NCBI GenBank assembly: GCA_036380735.1
Contig: DASVEE010000049.1
Coordinates: 48,789 to 112,788, forward strand
Origin: DASVEE01 sp036380735
GTDB taxonomy: Bacteria; Acidobacteriota; Thermoanaerobaculia; Gp7-AA8
Reading direction: 5' to 3'
Length of the DNA: 64,000 nucleotides
Part shown: in pieces, positions 7,965-18,536 of the stretch
How positions within the stretch are numbered: position 1 is the stretch's first letter
How the letters are laid out: each line of letters starts with the position of its first letter
Notes under the pieces: model-generated
Seen by the model: the letters and a program-made list of their open reading frames with translations, nothing else
Databases searched by the model: none
What the model was told of the DNA's origin: nothing
Translations under genes and position numbers: made by a program

Positions 7965-9086
7965 ATGCCTAATAAGTATATGGATCTGGAGACGGTCCTC
8001 GTCCTCGACCGGGATCGCGACGCCGCAACGCTGGCGGCCAACGCGCTCGCCGCCGACGGACGGCTGGTGCTCACCGGCTGTGACGCGGTGCTCGGCAGCC
8101 TGATCATGGCGCGCCTGCCGGTCGCCTCGATGGTGGCCGACGTCGGCATCTCTGGTCCCTTCTCTTATGAAGGGCTCGACGTGGTCACGGACGCACGGCG
8201 CACGGCGCCGGCGTGCCGCATCGTCGTCACGGGCGACGACGTCTCGCCGAAGCTGTCGGCCGAGGCGCTGCGGCGCGGGGCGTGCGAGATCCTGCCGCGG
8301 CCGTACGCGGCGGCGGACATCCGCCGCACCATCGGCATGAAGAAGGGCAATGGCGACGGCGGCGTGCTGCACATCCCGACGCTCGACGAGATCATCGACA
8401 GCGAGCTGCTTCTTCCGGCGTTCCAGGCCATCGTCGACCTGTCGAGGCCGGATCGCCCGGGTCACGGCTACGAGTCGCTGGCGCGGTACCGCGAGGCGAC
8501 GCTGCCGTTCTGCGATCCGCAGTTCATGTTCGAGTACGCCCGCCGCCGCGGCCGCACGGCCGAGCTGGAGCTGGCCTGCCTCCGCCGCACGCTGCGCCAG
8601 GCGCACGCGCTGCCGCAGGGCGCGAAGATCTTCATCAACATCCATCCCCACGTGCTGAACGAGGGAGAGAAACTGCAGCGCACGCTGGTGCAGGAAGCGA
8701 ACGACGGCGGCATCCCGCTGACGAACGTGGTGCTGGAGATCACGGAGCAGGAGAAGCTCAGCAGCGCGCCGGCGGTCATGACGACCGTCGAGGAGCTCCG
8801 CGGCCTCGGCATCACCTTCGCCCTCGACGACGTCGGCGTGTCGTACAGCCACCTCGAGCGCATCGACCGCATCCAGCCGCGCTACCTGAAGATCAGCCAG
8901 GAGTTCGGCACCGACTTCGAGAAGAACGCCTCACGCGGCAAGATCATCCGCAACATCCTCTCCCTGGCCCAGGACTTTGACTGCGAAGTCGTGCTGGAAG
9001 GGATTGAAACGGATGAGACGCGCCTGGCGGCCGAGGCGATTGGGGCGAGGTATGCGCAGGGGTTCTTTTTTGCCAGACCGGAGTGA
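7965..9086 (+). CDS. Receiver-like plus EAL domain c-di-GMP phosphodiesterase
   Basis: An N-terminal receiver-like domain (about residues 10-115) starts with VLVLDRDRD and has a candidate Asp in VADVGIS, but the usual Lys is Arg (LPRPY), so phosphorylation is doubtful. The EAL domain fills the rest: ESLARYR (canonical EALxR), INIHP, EITE, LDDVGVSYSHL, LKIS and EGIET. The metal and catalytic residues (Glu, Asn, Glu, Asp-Asp, Lys, Glu) are all visible, so it should hydrolyse c-di-GMP to pGpG. It would act in the cytosol and lower c-di-GMP. I chose the ATG at 7965 because AGAGGA sits about 8 nt upstream; an ATG at 7956 is in frame. Confidence 0.85.
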   Translation: MPNKYMDLETVLVLDRDRDAATLAANALAADGRLVLTGCDAVLGSLIMARLPVASMVADVGISGPFSYEGLDVVTDARRTAPACRIVVTGDDVSPKLSAEALRRGACEILPRPYAAADIRRTIGMKKGNGDGGVLHIPTLDEIIDSELLLPAFQAIVDLSRPDRPGHGYESLARYREATLPFCDPQFMFEYARRRGRTAELELACLRRTLRQAHALPQGAKIFINIHPHVLNEGEKLQRTLVQEANDGGIPLTNVVLEITEQEKLSSAPAVMTTVEELRGLGITFALDDVGVSYSHLERIDRIQPRYLKISQEFGTDFEKNASRGKIIRNILSLAQDFDCEVVLEGIETDETRLAAEAIGARYAQGFFFARPE

Positions 9087-9090
9087 GCGG

Positions 9091-9206
9091 CGTTGTCCGT
9101 TTTCGGTTGTCCGTTCTCCGTGCTGCGCTTCACGGCTGCGACCGTATCCGGGCGTAATCCAGCGCGCAGCGAAGCACGGAAAACGGACAACCGAAAACGG
9201 ACAACG
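9091..9206. repeat. Inverted array of a 7-bp repeat (locus A)
   Basis: The left arm (9091-9120) is built from GTTGTCC and GTTTTCG steps; the right arm (about 9174-9206) has the complementary AACGGACAAC and CGAAAAC steps. The centre contains GTGCTGCGCTTCACGG, which recurs almost unchanged in the centre of the array at 14420-14519. The hairpin lies between the EAL gene and the helicase gene and could end transcription of the former. Confidence 0.85.
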
Positions 9207-9246
9207 CGCCGCGCAGACGGCGCTTTACATGCAATGATGCACTGCT

Positions 9247-11439
9247 ATGAGCAGTGACGAACCGACCGCACCACCCACCTTCGCCGCGCTTGGCCTGTCC
9301 GACGACATCGTCGCGACGCTGGCCGAGCTTGGCTACGAAGCACCGACGCCCATCCAGGAGAAGACGATTCCGGTCCTCCTGCAAGCCCGTGATCTGATCG
9401 GGCAGGCGCAGACCGGAACCGGCAAGACGGCGGCCTTCGCGCTGCCGATCCTCCAGCAGCTCGACCCGAGCTCGAAGAAGACGCAGGCACTGGTCCTCTG
9501 CCCCACGCGCGAGCTGGCCATGCAGGTGGCCGACGCGCTCCACTCCTACGCCAAGCGCCCGGGCAACGTCTCAGTGCTGCCCGTCTACGGCGGCGCGCCG
9601 ATCGTGCACCAGCTCAAGCGCCTCGAGCGCGGCGTGCAGATCGTCGTCGGCACGCCCGGCCGCCTCATCGACCACCTCGATCGCGGCAGCCTCGACCTCA
9701 GCACCGTGAAGATGATCGTCCTCGACGAAGCGGACGAGATGCTGAAGATGGGCTTCATCGACGACATCGAGCGCATCCTCGGCAGCGCTCCGAAGGAGCG
9801 GCAGACCGCCCTCTTCTCCGCGACCATGCCGGACGAGGTGCTGCGCATCGCGAAGCGCTACCAGAACGATCCGGCGCGCATCGAGATCGAGCATAAGACG
9901 ATGACCGCCCCGGCCATCGAGCAGCGCTTCCTCAACGTCGCGGAGTCGCAGAAGCTCGAAGTGCTGACGCAGATCCTGGAGCTGGAGCAGAGCGACGCCG
10001 TCCTCATCTTCCGCCGCACGAAGAACGGCGCGGCCGAGCTGGCGGAGATCCTCGAAGGGCGCGGCTTCTCAGCCGCGGCGATGCACGGCGACATGACGCA
10101 GACGCTGCGCGAGAGTGTCATCCGCCGCCTCCGCGCCGGACAGATCGAAGTGGTCGTGGCGACCGATGTCGCCGCGCGCGGCCTCGACGTCGAGCAGATC
10201 TCGCACGTCGTGAACTACGACATTCCGTACGACGTCGAAGCGTACGTCCACCGCATCGGCCGCACCGGCCGGGCGGGCCGCACCGGCATCGCCACGCTCT
10301 TCATCACGCCGCGCGAACGCCGCATGATGCGCGAGATCGAGCGCTACACCGGCATGCAGATCAAGCCGATGAAGATGCCGACGCGCGCCGACGTCGCCGC
10401 CGCGCGCATCGCCGCGTTCAAGGAGTTGCTCCGCAAGGAGCTGGCGCAGGGAGAGCTCGACCTCTACCTGGAGCTCGTCGAGCAGCTCTCCACCGAAGGG
10501 ACGTACGACATGGCGGAGGTCGCGGCAGCCGCGGCGCGCATGGCCAGCTCGGGGCGTCCGCTGCGTCCGGATGGACCGGCAGTCGCCGAGCAGCAGGAGC
10601 AGGAACGGCCGGCGCGATCCTACGCATCGTCCTCCTCCGCCCCGTCGGCCGCACCATCGCGCAGCGCGACGTGGGAGCGGCGCGAGCGCAGCTTCGACCG
10701 CCCCGCTGCCGACAAGGGCGGCGACCGTGGTGGCAACGACGAGCCGAAGGTGCGCCTCTCGATGGCCGTCGGCAAGCGTGACGGCATCCGCCCCGCGGAC
10801 GTCGTCGGCTCGATCGCCAACGAGGCGGACATCCCCGGCCGCGACATCGGCCCCATCGACATCCGCGAAGAGATCACCTACGTGACGGTCCCCACGCGGC
10901 ACGTCGACAACGTGCTGGAGAAAGTGAAGCGCGCCAAGTTCCGCGGCCGCCCGGTGAACCTCAAAGTCGCCGGACCGGAAGATGAGCGTCCGCCCCGCCG
11001 CGACCGCGACGAGGACGACCGGCCCCCGCGCCGCGACTACGATCGCGACGACCGGCCGCCGCGCACCGGCGGCTACAACCGCGACGATCGTCCGCCCCGC
11101 ACGGGCGGCTACAACCGCGATGACCGGCCGCGCAGCGGCGGGTATGACCGCGAAGAGCGTCCGCGCACCGGCGGGTATTCTCCGCGTCCCGGCGGCTTCT
11201 CGCCGCGGCCGGGTGCTTCCCGTCCGGGCGCCTCGCGTCCGGGAGGCGGCGGCTCACGCCCCGGCGGCGGTGGCGGCTTCGCACCGCGCGGCGGCGGTGG
11301 CTTCGCCCCGCGCACCGGCGGCGCACCCGCGCGGCCGGGACGTCCGTCGTTCGACCGCGACCGCGATCGGGATGACCGGCCGTCGAGGCCGTCGGCGTTT
11401 TCGCGGTTCTCCAAAGGCGGGCCTAAGAAGAAGCGGTAG
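9247..11439 (+). CDS. deaD: DEAD-box RNA helicase, DeaD/CsdA type
   Basis: All DEAD-box motifs are present in order: Q motif ending in PTPIQ, motif I AQTGTGKT, PTRELAMQV, TPGRLIDH, motif II VLDEADEM, SAT, then VVATDVAARGLDV and HRIGRTGRAGRTG. After the two RecA-like domains (about residues 1-375) comes a dimerisation-type segment. A DbpA-like RNA-binding domain then runs about residues 498-575 (VRLSMAVGKRDGIRPADVVG to KFRGRPVNLKVAG). The last 150 residues are low-complexity Arg/Gly/Asp-rich repeats such as RDDRPPRTGGYN and GGGGFAPR, a disordered RNA-binding tail. It unwinds structured RNA in ribosome assembly and mRNA decay, often in the cold. The ATG at 9247 fits the conserved N-terminus. 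Confidence 0.95.
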   Translation: MSSDEPTAPPTFAALGLSDDIVATLAELGYEAPTPIQEKTIPVLLQARDLIGQAQTGTGKTAAFALPILQQLDPSSKKTQALVLCPTRELAMQVADALHSYAKRPGNVSVLPVYGGAPIVHQLKRLERGVQIVVGTPGRLIDHLDRGSLDLSTVKMIVLDEADEMLKMGFIDDIERILGSAPKERQTALFSATMPDEVLRIAKRYQNDPARIEIEHKTMTAPAIEQRFLNVAESQKLEVLTQILELEQSDAVLIFRRTKNGAAELAEILEGRGFSAAAMHGDMTQTLRESVIRRLRAGQIEVVVATDVAARGLDVEQISHVVNYDIPYDVEAYVHRIGRTGRAGRTGIATLFITPRERRMMREIERYTGMQIKPMKMPTRADVAAARIAAFKELLRKELAQGELDLYLELVEQLSTEGTYDMAEVAAAAARMASSGRPLRPDGPAVAEQQEQERPARSYASSSSAPSAAPSRSATWERRERSFDRPAADKGGDRGGNDEPKVRLSMAVGKRDGIRPADVVGSIANEADIPGRDIGPIDIREEITYVTVPTRHVDNVLEKVKRAKFRGRPVNLKVAGPEDERPPRRDRDEDDRPPRRDYDRDDRPPRTGGYNRDDRPPRTGGYNRDDRPRSGGYDREERPRTGGYSPRPGGFSPRPGASRPGASRPGGGGSRPGGGGGFAPRGGGGFAPRTGGAPARPGRPSFDRDRDRDDRPSRPSAFSRFSKGGPKKKR

Positions 11440-11445
11440 CAACAG

Positions 11446-11547
11446 AGAACGATAGGACGAATGGGACCCATAGGACTTATGGCTGCGCTACGGCGGAGCC
11501 CCTGAGCCCTGGGCCCTGAGCTCTGGGCCCCGGACGTCCTATCGTTC
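11446..11547. repeat. Inverted array of the 9-bp repeat (locus 3)
   Basis: The left arm (about 11446-11482) is GAACGATAGGACGAATGGG and further 9-bp steps; the right arm is short (GGACGTCCTATCGTTC, 11532-11547). The centre is rich in GAGCCCTGGGCCCTGAG-type palindromes. It separates the helicase from the dehydrogenase gene and probably forms a hairpin in the transcript. Confidence 0.8.
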
Positions 11548-11578
11548 ATAATCTCCCCCGCACAACCGGAGGCCAACC

Positions 11579-13057
<1,479 letters not shown>

Positions 13058-13069
13058 GTAGCAACAGAG

Positions 13070-13238
13070 AGACGATAGGACGAATGGGACAAATAGGACG
13101 GATAGGACCTATAGGCCTGCGGACCTTGCGGCTTTCGTGTGGAACGGCTGCGCGGACGCGGAGCGTCGATTCGCGTAGCACGTCCCCGGGTCCGCCAGGC
13201 CCATAGGTCCTATTCGTCCCATTCGTCCTATCGGTCCT
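13070..13238. repeat. Inverted array of the 9-bp repeat with a conserved centre (locus 4)
   Basis: The arms are 13070-13115 (GACGATAGGACGAATGGG and following steps) and about 13199-13237 (complementary steps). The centre has GCGGACC and GGTCCGC facing each other, plus GGAACGGCT-CGCGG-CGCG and GGTCCGCCAGG blocks. The same blocks occur in the same order in the centre of the locus at 56.1 kb. The array therefore appears to be a whole dispersed element, not only a simple repeat. Confidence 0.85.
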
Positions 13239-13288
13239 TCACATTTCCCGGTGCTACACTGATTCCCTTTCCACCAAAGGGGGCATCT

Positions 13289-14413
13289 ATGTCGTCAAAC
13301 CTGTCCGTTGTTTTTACCGGCATCAGGTTCGAGAACCCGTTTCTGCTGTCGTCGGCGCCGCCGACGGAGTCGGACAGCAACATCATGCGAGCGTTCGATG
13401 CGGGATGGGGCGGGGTCGTCACCAAGACGATCGGCATGCATCCGGTGGTGAACGTGAAGGGGCCGAAGACCAAGTTCCTCCGGGCGGATGCCGATTCGAC
13501 GAAGCTGTCGATGAAGCGGCGGCCCAATTCGGCGCTCCATTCGTCGTGGAACTGGGAGCTCATCTCCGACAAACCGATCGACTGGTGGGTGCCGCGGATC
13601 GAGAAGATCAAGGCCGCGCATCCGACGAAGATCCTCATTGCTTCGATCATGGCCGGTTCCGGGGACGAGCGGGAGCTCGATCACTGGCGGACGCTGACGA
13701 AGGCGGTGCAGGAGGCGGGGGCGGACGGCATCGAGATGAACTTCTCGTGTCCGCACATGGACCGCGAGGACATGGGCTCGAACATCGGCCGCAACCGGCA
13801 GTTGTGCTGCCAGGTGACCGGCGTGGTGAAGGAAGTGGCGAAGATCCCGGTGTGGGTCAAGCTGACGCCGTCCACGACCGACATCGTGATTGAAGCGAAG
13901 GGCGCGTTCGAGGGCGGCGCGGATGCGATCGTGTCGTCGAACACGTTCCCTTCGCTGACGCTGATCGATCCCGAGACGCTCGAGTTCGAGATGAACGTCG
14001 ACGGCTACACGTCGAGCGGTGGTCTGGGCGGCCCCGCGATTCTGCCGCTGTCGCTGGCGAAGATGTCGCAGCTCACGCAGGCCTTTCCGGAGGGCGAGTT
14101 CTCCGGCATCGGTGGCATCAGCGACTTCTCCCACGCCCTCAACTACTTCCTCCTCGGCTGCGGCACCGTCCAGGTTTGCACCGCTGCGATGCTCGACCAC
14201 GCGGTCGGGCCGAACGTCATCAAGGAGCTGCTGAGCGGCATGTCCGAGTTCATGGAGCGCCGCGGCTACAACTCGCTGGAAGACTTCCGCGGCATCCGCC
14301 GCAACCGCGTCGTCCCCCAGTCCAACATCAAGCGGCCCGACCAGTTCGAGTACCACGGCGGCCACGATGCGGAGGGCTACGCCGTCCCGGAAGCGGAGAA
14401 GGTCACGACGTAG
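13289..14413 (+). CDS. preA: NAD-dependent dihydropyrimidine dehydrogenase, PreA-type subunit
   Basis: A 374-residue FMN-dependent TIM barrel of the dihydroorotate dehydrogenase superfamily, reducing uracil or thymine. Landmarks are FENPFLLSSAPPTES, WGGVVTKTIG, NFSCPHMDRED with the catalytic Cys, WVKLTPS, and GIGGISDFSHALNYFLLGC near the phosphate site. The start at 13289 follows AAAGGGGGC, a good ribosome binding site, and fits the conserved N-terminus. Well-known PreA proteins carry a C-terminal 4Fe-4S ferredoxin-like segment; no CxxCxxC motif is present here. The partner PreT, which takes electrons from NADH, is not in the window. Electron supply is therefore unclear. Next in line is dihydropyrimidinase, after a repeat hairpin. 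Confidence 0.9.
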   Translation: MSSNLSVVFTGIRFENPFLLSSAPPTESDSNIMRAFDAGWGGVVTKTIGMHPVVNVKGPKTKFLRADADSTKLSMKRRPNSALHSSWNWELISDKPIDWWVPRIEKIKAAHPTKILIASIMAGSGDERELDHWRTLTKAVQEAGADGIEMNFSCPHMDREDMGSNIGRNRQLCCQVTGVVKEVAKIPVWVKLTPSTTDIVIEAKGAFEGGADAIVSSNTFPSLTLIDPETLEFEMNVDGYTSSGGLGGPAILPLSLAKMSQLTQAFPEGEFSGIGGISDFSHALNYFLLGCGTVQVCTAAMLDHAVGPNVIKELLSGMSEFMERRGYNSLEDFRGIRRNRVVPQSNIKRPDQFEYHGGHDAEGYAVPEAEKVTT

Positions 14414-14419
14414 CAGATC

Positions 14420-14519
14420 GGTTTTCGGGTTTTGGTTTTCGGTTGTCGGTGCTGCGCTTCACGGCGATGTTCGCCGAGCACAGCACCGAAAACCAAAAAC
14501 CGAAAACCGAAAACCAACC
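14420..14519. repeat. Inverted array of a 7-bp repeat (locus B)
   Basis: The left arm (14420-14450) has GGTTTTC, GGGTTTT and GGTTGTC steps; the right arm (about 14481-14519) has CGAAAAC and CAAAAAC steps. The centre GTGCTGCGCTTCACGGC matches the centre of the array at 9091-9206. It fills the gap between preA and the dihydropyrimidinase gene, so it lies inside a probable operon and could set their relative expression. Confidence 0.85.
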
Positions 14520-14530
14520 ACAAACGCACT

Positions 14531-15913
14531 ATGAAGACACTGATCAAAAACGGACGCATCATCACCGCCGTCGACGACTACCGCGCCGACCTGCTCATCG
14601 ACGGCGAGACCATCGCCCTCATCGGCCGCGATCTTTCGTTCGTCGAAGCCGATCACGTCATCGACGCGAAGGGGCGCCTCGTCATCCCCGGCGGCATCGA
14701 TCCGCACACGCACATGGACCTGCCGTTCGGCGGCACGTCATCGTCCGACGACTTCAACACTGGGACGAAGGCGGCGGCGCACGGCGGCACCACGACCATC
14801 ATCGACTTTGCCGTGCAGTCGAAGGGGCAGTCGCTGAACGAGGCGCTGGATGTGTGGTTCGGGAAGGCCGAGGGGAAGGCGTCGATCGATTACGGCTTCC
14901 ATCTCATCTGCACCGATCTGCCCGACGAGCGGCTCCCCGAGATCAAGGGGATGATCGATCAGGGCGTGACGAGCTTCAAGCTGTTCATGGCCTATCCGGG
15001 CGTCTTCCTCGTCGACGACGCCACGATCTACAAAGCCATGATCGAGGCGGCCGGTAACGGGGGCCTCATCTGCATGCACGCGGAGAACGGCGTGCTGATC
15101 GACGCCATCGTCAAGCGCGCGCTCGCCGCGGGGCACACCGCGCCGAAGTACCACGCCATCACCCGGCCGACGAAGGCGGAGGCCGAGGGCGTCCACCGCG
15201 CGATCGCCATCGCGGAGATCGCGGAAGCACCGGTTTACATCGTCCACCTCAGTTGCGACGACGCGCTGCAGGAAGTCGTCCGCGCCCGCGACCAGGGCCT
15301 CCGCGCGTACGCCGAGACGTGCCCGCAGTACCTCTTCCTCGACGACAGCGTCTACGACGCTCCCGGCTTCGAAGGCGCCAAGTGGGTGATGACGCCGCCG
15401 ATCCGCGGGAAGCACAACCAGGAGAAGCTGTGGCGCGGATTGCGGATGAACGACCTCCAGGTCATCTCCACCGACCACTGCCCCTTCTGCTTCAAGGACC
15501 AGAAACAGCTCGGCAAGGACGACTTCACCAAGATCCCGAATGGCGGCCCCGGCGTCGAGCACCGCATCAGCCTCATCTACAACGGCGGCGTGGCCCAGGG
15601 ACGCATCACCCTCAACCGCTTCGTGGAACTGACGTCGACGAACGCAGCGAAGATCTTCGGCCTGTTCCCCCGCAAAGGGACGATCGCCGTCGGCAGCGAC
15701 GCGGATCTCGTGATCTTCGATCCGGATGAAGAGATGACGATCAGCGCCGCGACGCACCACATGAACGTCGATTACTCCTGCTATGAGGGCGTGCGCGTGC
15801 GCGGCGTGACCAAGACGGTGTTGTCGCGCGGCCGCGTGGTGATCGATGAAGGGAACTACGTCGGCGCGCAGGGGAACGGTCAGTTTTTGAAGAGAGGGCT
15901 GACCGGCGCATGA
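14531..15913 (+). CDS. hydA: Dihydropyrimidinase (hydantoinase family)
   Basis: A cytosolic amidohydrolase of 460 residues that opens dihydrouracil or dihydrothymine to the N-carbamoyl beta-amino acid. Metal-site motifs are visible: GGIDPHTHMD near residue 57, the Lys that is normally carboxylated in TSFKLFMAYPG near residue 150, CMHAENG, and VHLSCDDAL with a ligand His. STDHCPF carries the Asp of the catalytic site, and NAAKIFGLFPRKG is a typical C-terminal family motif. The ATG at 14531 begins the conserved MKTLIKNGRIITA; frames open further upstream only translate the 7-bp repeat. Its stop codon overlaps the start of the transporter gene (ATGA), so the two are translationally linked. Confidence 0.93.
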   Translation: MKTLIKNGRIITAVDDYRADLLIDGETIALIGRDLSFVEADHVIDAKGRLVIPGGIDPHTHMDLPFGGTSSSDDFNTGTKAAAHGGTTTIIDFAVQSKGQSLNEALDVWFGKAEGKASIDYGFHLICTDLPDERLPEIKGMIDQGVTSFKLFMAYPGVFLVDDATIYKAMIEAAGNGGLICMHAENGVLIDAIVKRALAAGHTAPKYHAITRPTKAEAEGVHRAIAIAEIAEAPVYIVHLSCDDALQEVVRARDQGLRAYAETCPQYLFLDDSVYDAPGFEGAKWVMTPPIRGKHNQEKLWRGLRMNDLQVISTDHCPFCFKDQKQLGKDDFTKIPNGGPGVEHRISLIYNGGVAQGRITLNRFVELTSTNAAKIFGLFPRKGTIAVGSDADLVIFDPDEEMTISAATHHMNVDYSCYEGVRVRGVTKTVLSRGRVVIDEGNYVGAQGNGQFLKRGLTGA

Positions 15914-17436
15914 CCTTGACGCCTGTGGCCACCGAAACCATGAACACAACCACCATCAACCACCCCGACGGGCGCGTCGAGCTGCGCGATCCCCGCGCCA
16001 TCGAGCACAGCCCCCTCTACAACGAGGACCTCGCTCCCGTTCCGGTGTCGCAGCGGAACTGGACCACGTACAACTACGCGGCGCTCTGGATCTCCATGGC
16101 CCATTGCATCCCGACGTACATGATGTCGTCGGGGCTGATCGGCGCCGGGATGAACTGGTGGCAGGCGCTCGTCACGATCCTCCTCGGGAACACGATCGTG
16201 CTGCTCCCCATCCTCCTCAACTCGCACCCGGGGACGAAGTACGGGATCCCCTTCCCCATCTTCGCGCGCGCGGCGTACGGCACGATCGGCTCCAACATCC
16301 CCGCGCTGATGCGTGCGGTGGTGGCGTGCGGCTGGTTCGGTATCCAGGCGTGGATCGGCGGCCAGGCCATCCACATCTTCTTCTCCGCGATCATCCCCGG
16401 CTGGCACACGCTGCTCGGCGATCGCGTCGGCGGCCACACACCGACCGAGTGGCTCTCCTTTCTCCTCTTCTGGGCGATGAACATCTGGATCATCTACCGC
16501 GGCATGGACCTGCTGCGGAAGGTCGAGAACTGGGCCGCGCCGTTCGTGCTCGTCATGGCCGCGCTGCTCATGGGGTGGGCCGTCTGGCGCGCGGGGGGCG
16601 TCGGCTACCTCTTCGACCATCCGAGCAAGTTCGCCACGTGGAGCGAGTTCCGCCCCATCTTCATCCCGTCGCTGACGGCGATGATCGGCTTCTGGGCCAC
16701 GCTCTCGCTGAACATGCCCGACTTCACCCGCTTCGGCCGCAGCCAGCGCGAGCAGGTCGTCGGCCAGACCGTGGCACTCCCCACGACCATGACGATCTTC
16801 GCCGCCATGGGCGTCGTCATCACCTCTGCGGCCGTCGTCATCTATCCGAAGCTGCCGATGAGCGAGCTGTGGGATCCGGTGAAGCTCGTCGGCCAGTTCA
16901 CCAACCCGTGGATCGTCGCCATCTCCATGTTCACCGTCGTCGTGGCCACGCTCTCGGTGAACATCGCCGCGAACGTGGTCTCGCCGGCGAACGACTTCGC
17001 CAACGCGTTCCCCAAGTGGATCTCCTTCCGCACCGGAGGGCTGATCACCGGCCTCCTCGGGATCGTGATGATGCCGTGGAAGCTGCTCGCCGATCCGACC
17101 GGCTACATCTTCAACTGGCTGCTCGGCTACTCCGGCGGCCTCGGCTCCATCGCCGGCGTCCTCATCGCCGACTACTGGCTCGTGCGCCGCAAACGCCTCG
17201 AGCTGGCCGACCTCTACCTCACCGAGGGCGCGTACAGGTTCACCGCCGGCTGGAACTGGCGCGCCATCTTCGCCACCGTCCTGGGCTGCTTCTTCGCCTG
17301 GATCGGCCTCCTCGTCCCCGCACTCCGCCCCCTCTACGACTACGCCTGGTTCGTCGGTTTCGGCGTGGCCGGTGTGACTCACTGGGCTCTCGCGCGTAAA
17401 GTCAGCGCGGCAGAGCCGACCCCTGTTCCTGCCTGA
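15910..17436 (+). CDS. NCS1-family nucleobase:cation symporter
   Basis: A 508-residue inner-membrane protein with about twelve hydrophobic segments. Family landmarks are RNWTTYNYAALWISMAHCIP in the first helix, TKYGIPFPIFARAAYG, ACGWFGIQAWIGG, SLNMPDFTRFGRSQREQ and ANVVSPANDFANAFPKWIS. The NCS1 family (Mhp1, PucI, Fur-like) moves uracil, allantoin, hydantoins or purines with a proton or sodium ion. Its place between dihydropyrimidinase and beta-ureidopropionase suggests uracil or thymine, or dihydropyrimidines. It starts inside the previous stop codon (ATGA). A second Met at residue 11 is an alternative start. Confidence 0.9.
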   Translation: MTLTPVATETMNTTTINHPDGRVELRDPRAIEHSPLYNEDLAPVPVSQRNWTTYNYAALWISMAHCIPTYMMSSGLIGAGMNWWQALVTILLGNTIVLLPILLNSHPGTKYGIPFPIFARAAYGTIGSNIPALMRAVVACGWFGIQAWIGGQAIHIFFSAIIPGWHTLLGDRVGGHTPTEWLSFLLFWAMNIWIIYRGMDLLRKVENWAAPFVLVMAALLMGWAVWRAGGVGYLFDHPSKFATWSEFRPIFIPSLTAMIGFWATLSLNMPDFTRFGRSQREQVVGQTVALPTTMTIFAAMGVVITSAAVVIYPKLPMSELWDPVKLVGQFTNPWIVAISMFTVVVATLSVNIAANVVSPANDFANAFPKWISFRTGGLITGLLGIVMMPWKLLADPTGYIFNWLLGYSGGLGSIAGVLIADYWLVRRKRLELADLYLTEGAYRFTAGWNWRAIFATVLGCFFAWIGLLVPALRPLYDYAWFVGFGVAGVTHWALARKVSAAEPTPVPA

Positions 17437-17447
17437 AGGAGAACACC

Positions 17448-18317
17448 ATGTCCAAGATCGTCAAATGCGCACTGATCCAGGCCACCCACGCCTGCTCGAC
17501 CGATGAGAAGCTCGAGACCATCCGCGAGGCGAATGTCGAAAAGCACGTCCAGCAGATCGAGAAAGCCGCGGCCGAGGGGGTGCAGATCCTCTGCATGCAG
17601 GAGATCTTCACCGGCCCTTACTTCTGCGCCGAGCAGAACCCCCGCTGGTACGACTCCGTCGAGAAGATCCCCGACGGCCCCACCACGAAGCTGATGCAGG
17701 AGCTGGCGAAGAAGCACCGCATGGTAATCATCGTCCCGCTCTATGAGGAGGAGTCGACCGGCGTCTACTACAACACCGCCGCCGTCATCGACGCCGACGG
17801 CACCTACCTCGGCAAGTACCGCAAGAACCACATCCCTCACGTGGCGCCCGGCTTCTGGGAGAAGTACTACTTCAAGCCCGGCAACCTCGGCTACCCGACC
17901 TTCAAGACCGCCTACGCGCAGGTCGGCGTCTACATCTGCTACGACCGCCACTTCCCCGAAGGGGCGCGCGAGCTGGGGCTGAACGGCGCGGAGATCGTGT
18001 TCAACCCCTCGGCCACCGTGGCCGGCCTGTCCGAGTACCTCTGGAAGCTCGAGCAGCCCGCGCACGCCGTCGCCAACGGCTACTTCATCGGCGCCATCAA
18101 CCGCGTCGGCATCGAAGGCCCCTGGAACATCGGCGAGTTCTATGGCCAGAGCTACTTCTGTGATCCCCGCGGGCAGTTCCTGGCCACGGCCGCCCGCGAC
18201 AAGGATGAACTGGTGATCGCGGACCTCGACCTCGACAAGATTCGCGAGGTGCGCAACACCTGGCAGTTCTTCCGCGATCGCCGCCCGGAAACGTACGGCG
18301 GCCTGGTGAAGCTGTAG
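17448..18317 (+). CDS. Beta-ureidopropionase (N-carbamoyl-beta-alanine amidohydrolase)
   Basis: A 289-residue nitrilase-superfamily enzyme. The Glu-Lys-Cys triad is visible: Glu in MQEIFTGPYF near residue 60, Lys in GKYRKNHIPH near residue 125, and Cys in YICYDRHFPEGAR near residue 166. It would release ammonia and carbon dioxide from N-carbamoyl-beta-alanine, giving beta-alanine. The start at 17448 has GAAGGAGAAC about 8 nt upstream, only 11 bp after the transporter stop codon, so the two are co-transcribed. Agmatine deiminase pathway amidohydrolases (AguB) are close relatives, but the operon context decides for pyrimidine breakdown. No beta-alanine aminotransferase follows. Confidence 0.9.
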   Translation: MSKIVKCALIQATHACSTDEKLETIREANVEKHVQQIEKAAAEGVQILCMQEIFTGPYFCAEQNPRWYDSVEKIPDGPTTKLMQELAKKHRMVIIVPLYEEESTGVYYNTAAVIDADGTYLGKYRKNHIPHVAPGFWEKYYFKPGNLGYPTFKTAYAQVGVYICYDRHFPEGARELGLNGAEIVFNPSATVAGLSEYLWKLEQPAHAVANGYFIGAINRVGIEGPWNIGEFYGQSYFCDPRGQFLATAARDKDELVIADLDLDKIREVRNTWQFFRDRRPETYGGLVKL

Positions 18318-18429
18318 TGCGCTGGGCCATGGGCGAGCAGACCCTCACGCACCTCGGCACCGAGTACTACGAGTAGAAAGAGGAGTTCTTAGGCAACGCC
18401 AACCGCTCGCGTTTGGGCATTGGTCTGCC

Positions 18430-18470
18430 TATAGGTCCCATTGGTCCTATAGGTCCCATCAGTCCCATTC
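18430..18470. repeat. Single arm of the 9-bp repeat (locus 5)
   Basis: Steps such as ATAGGTCCCATTGGTCCT run for about 40 bp without a facing arm. It lies in the convergent gap between beta-ureidopropionase and the hemerythrin gene, just beyond the latter's terminator hairpin. Confidence 0.8.
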
Positions 18471-18477
18471 TTCGCCT

Positions 18478-18510
18478 GAAAACGACAAGGGCCGGCTTCT
18501 CAGCCGGCCC
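18478..18510 (-). terminator. Probable terminator of the hemerythrin gene
   Basis: GGGCCGGCT and AGCCGGCCC form a perfect 9 bp stem around a TCTC loop at 18489-18510. Read on the minus strand, the stem is followed by TTGTCGTTTTC. It lies 26 bp past the stop codon of the hemerythrin gene, as expected for an intrinsic terminator. Confidence 0.8.
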
Positions 18511-18536
18511 CAGCAAACCACGAAAACCGCGCGGCG

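Noticed and set aside
18317..18376. Short frame after beta-ureidopropionase (ends in THLGTEYYE)
   Set aside because: Only about 20 codons; it could be a remnant of a gene, but I cannot link it to a family.
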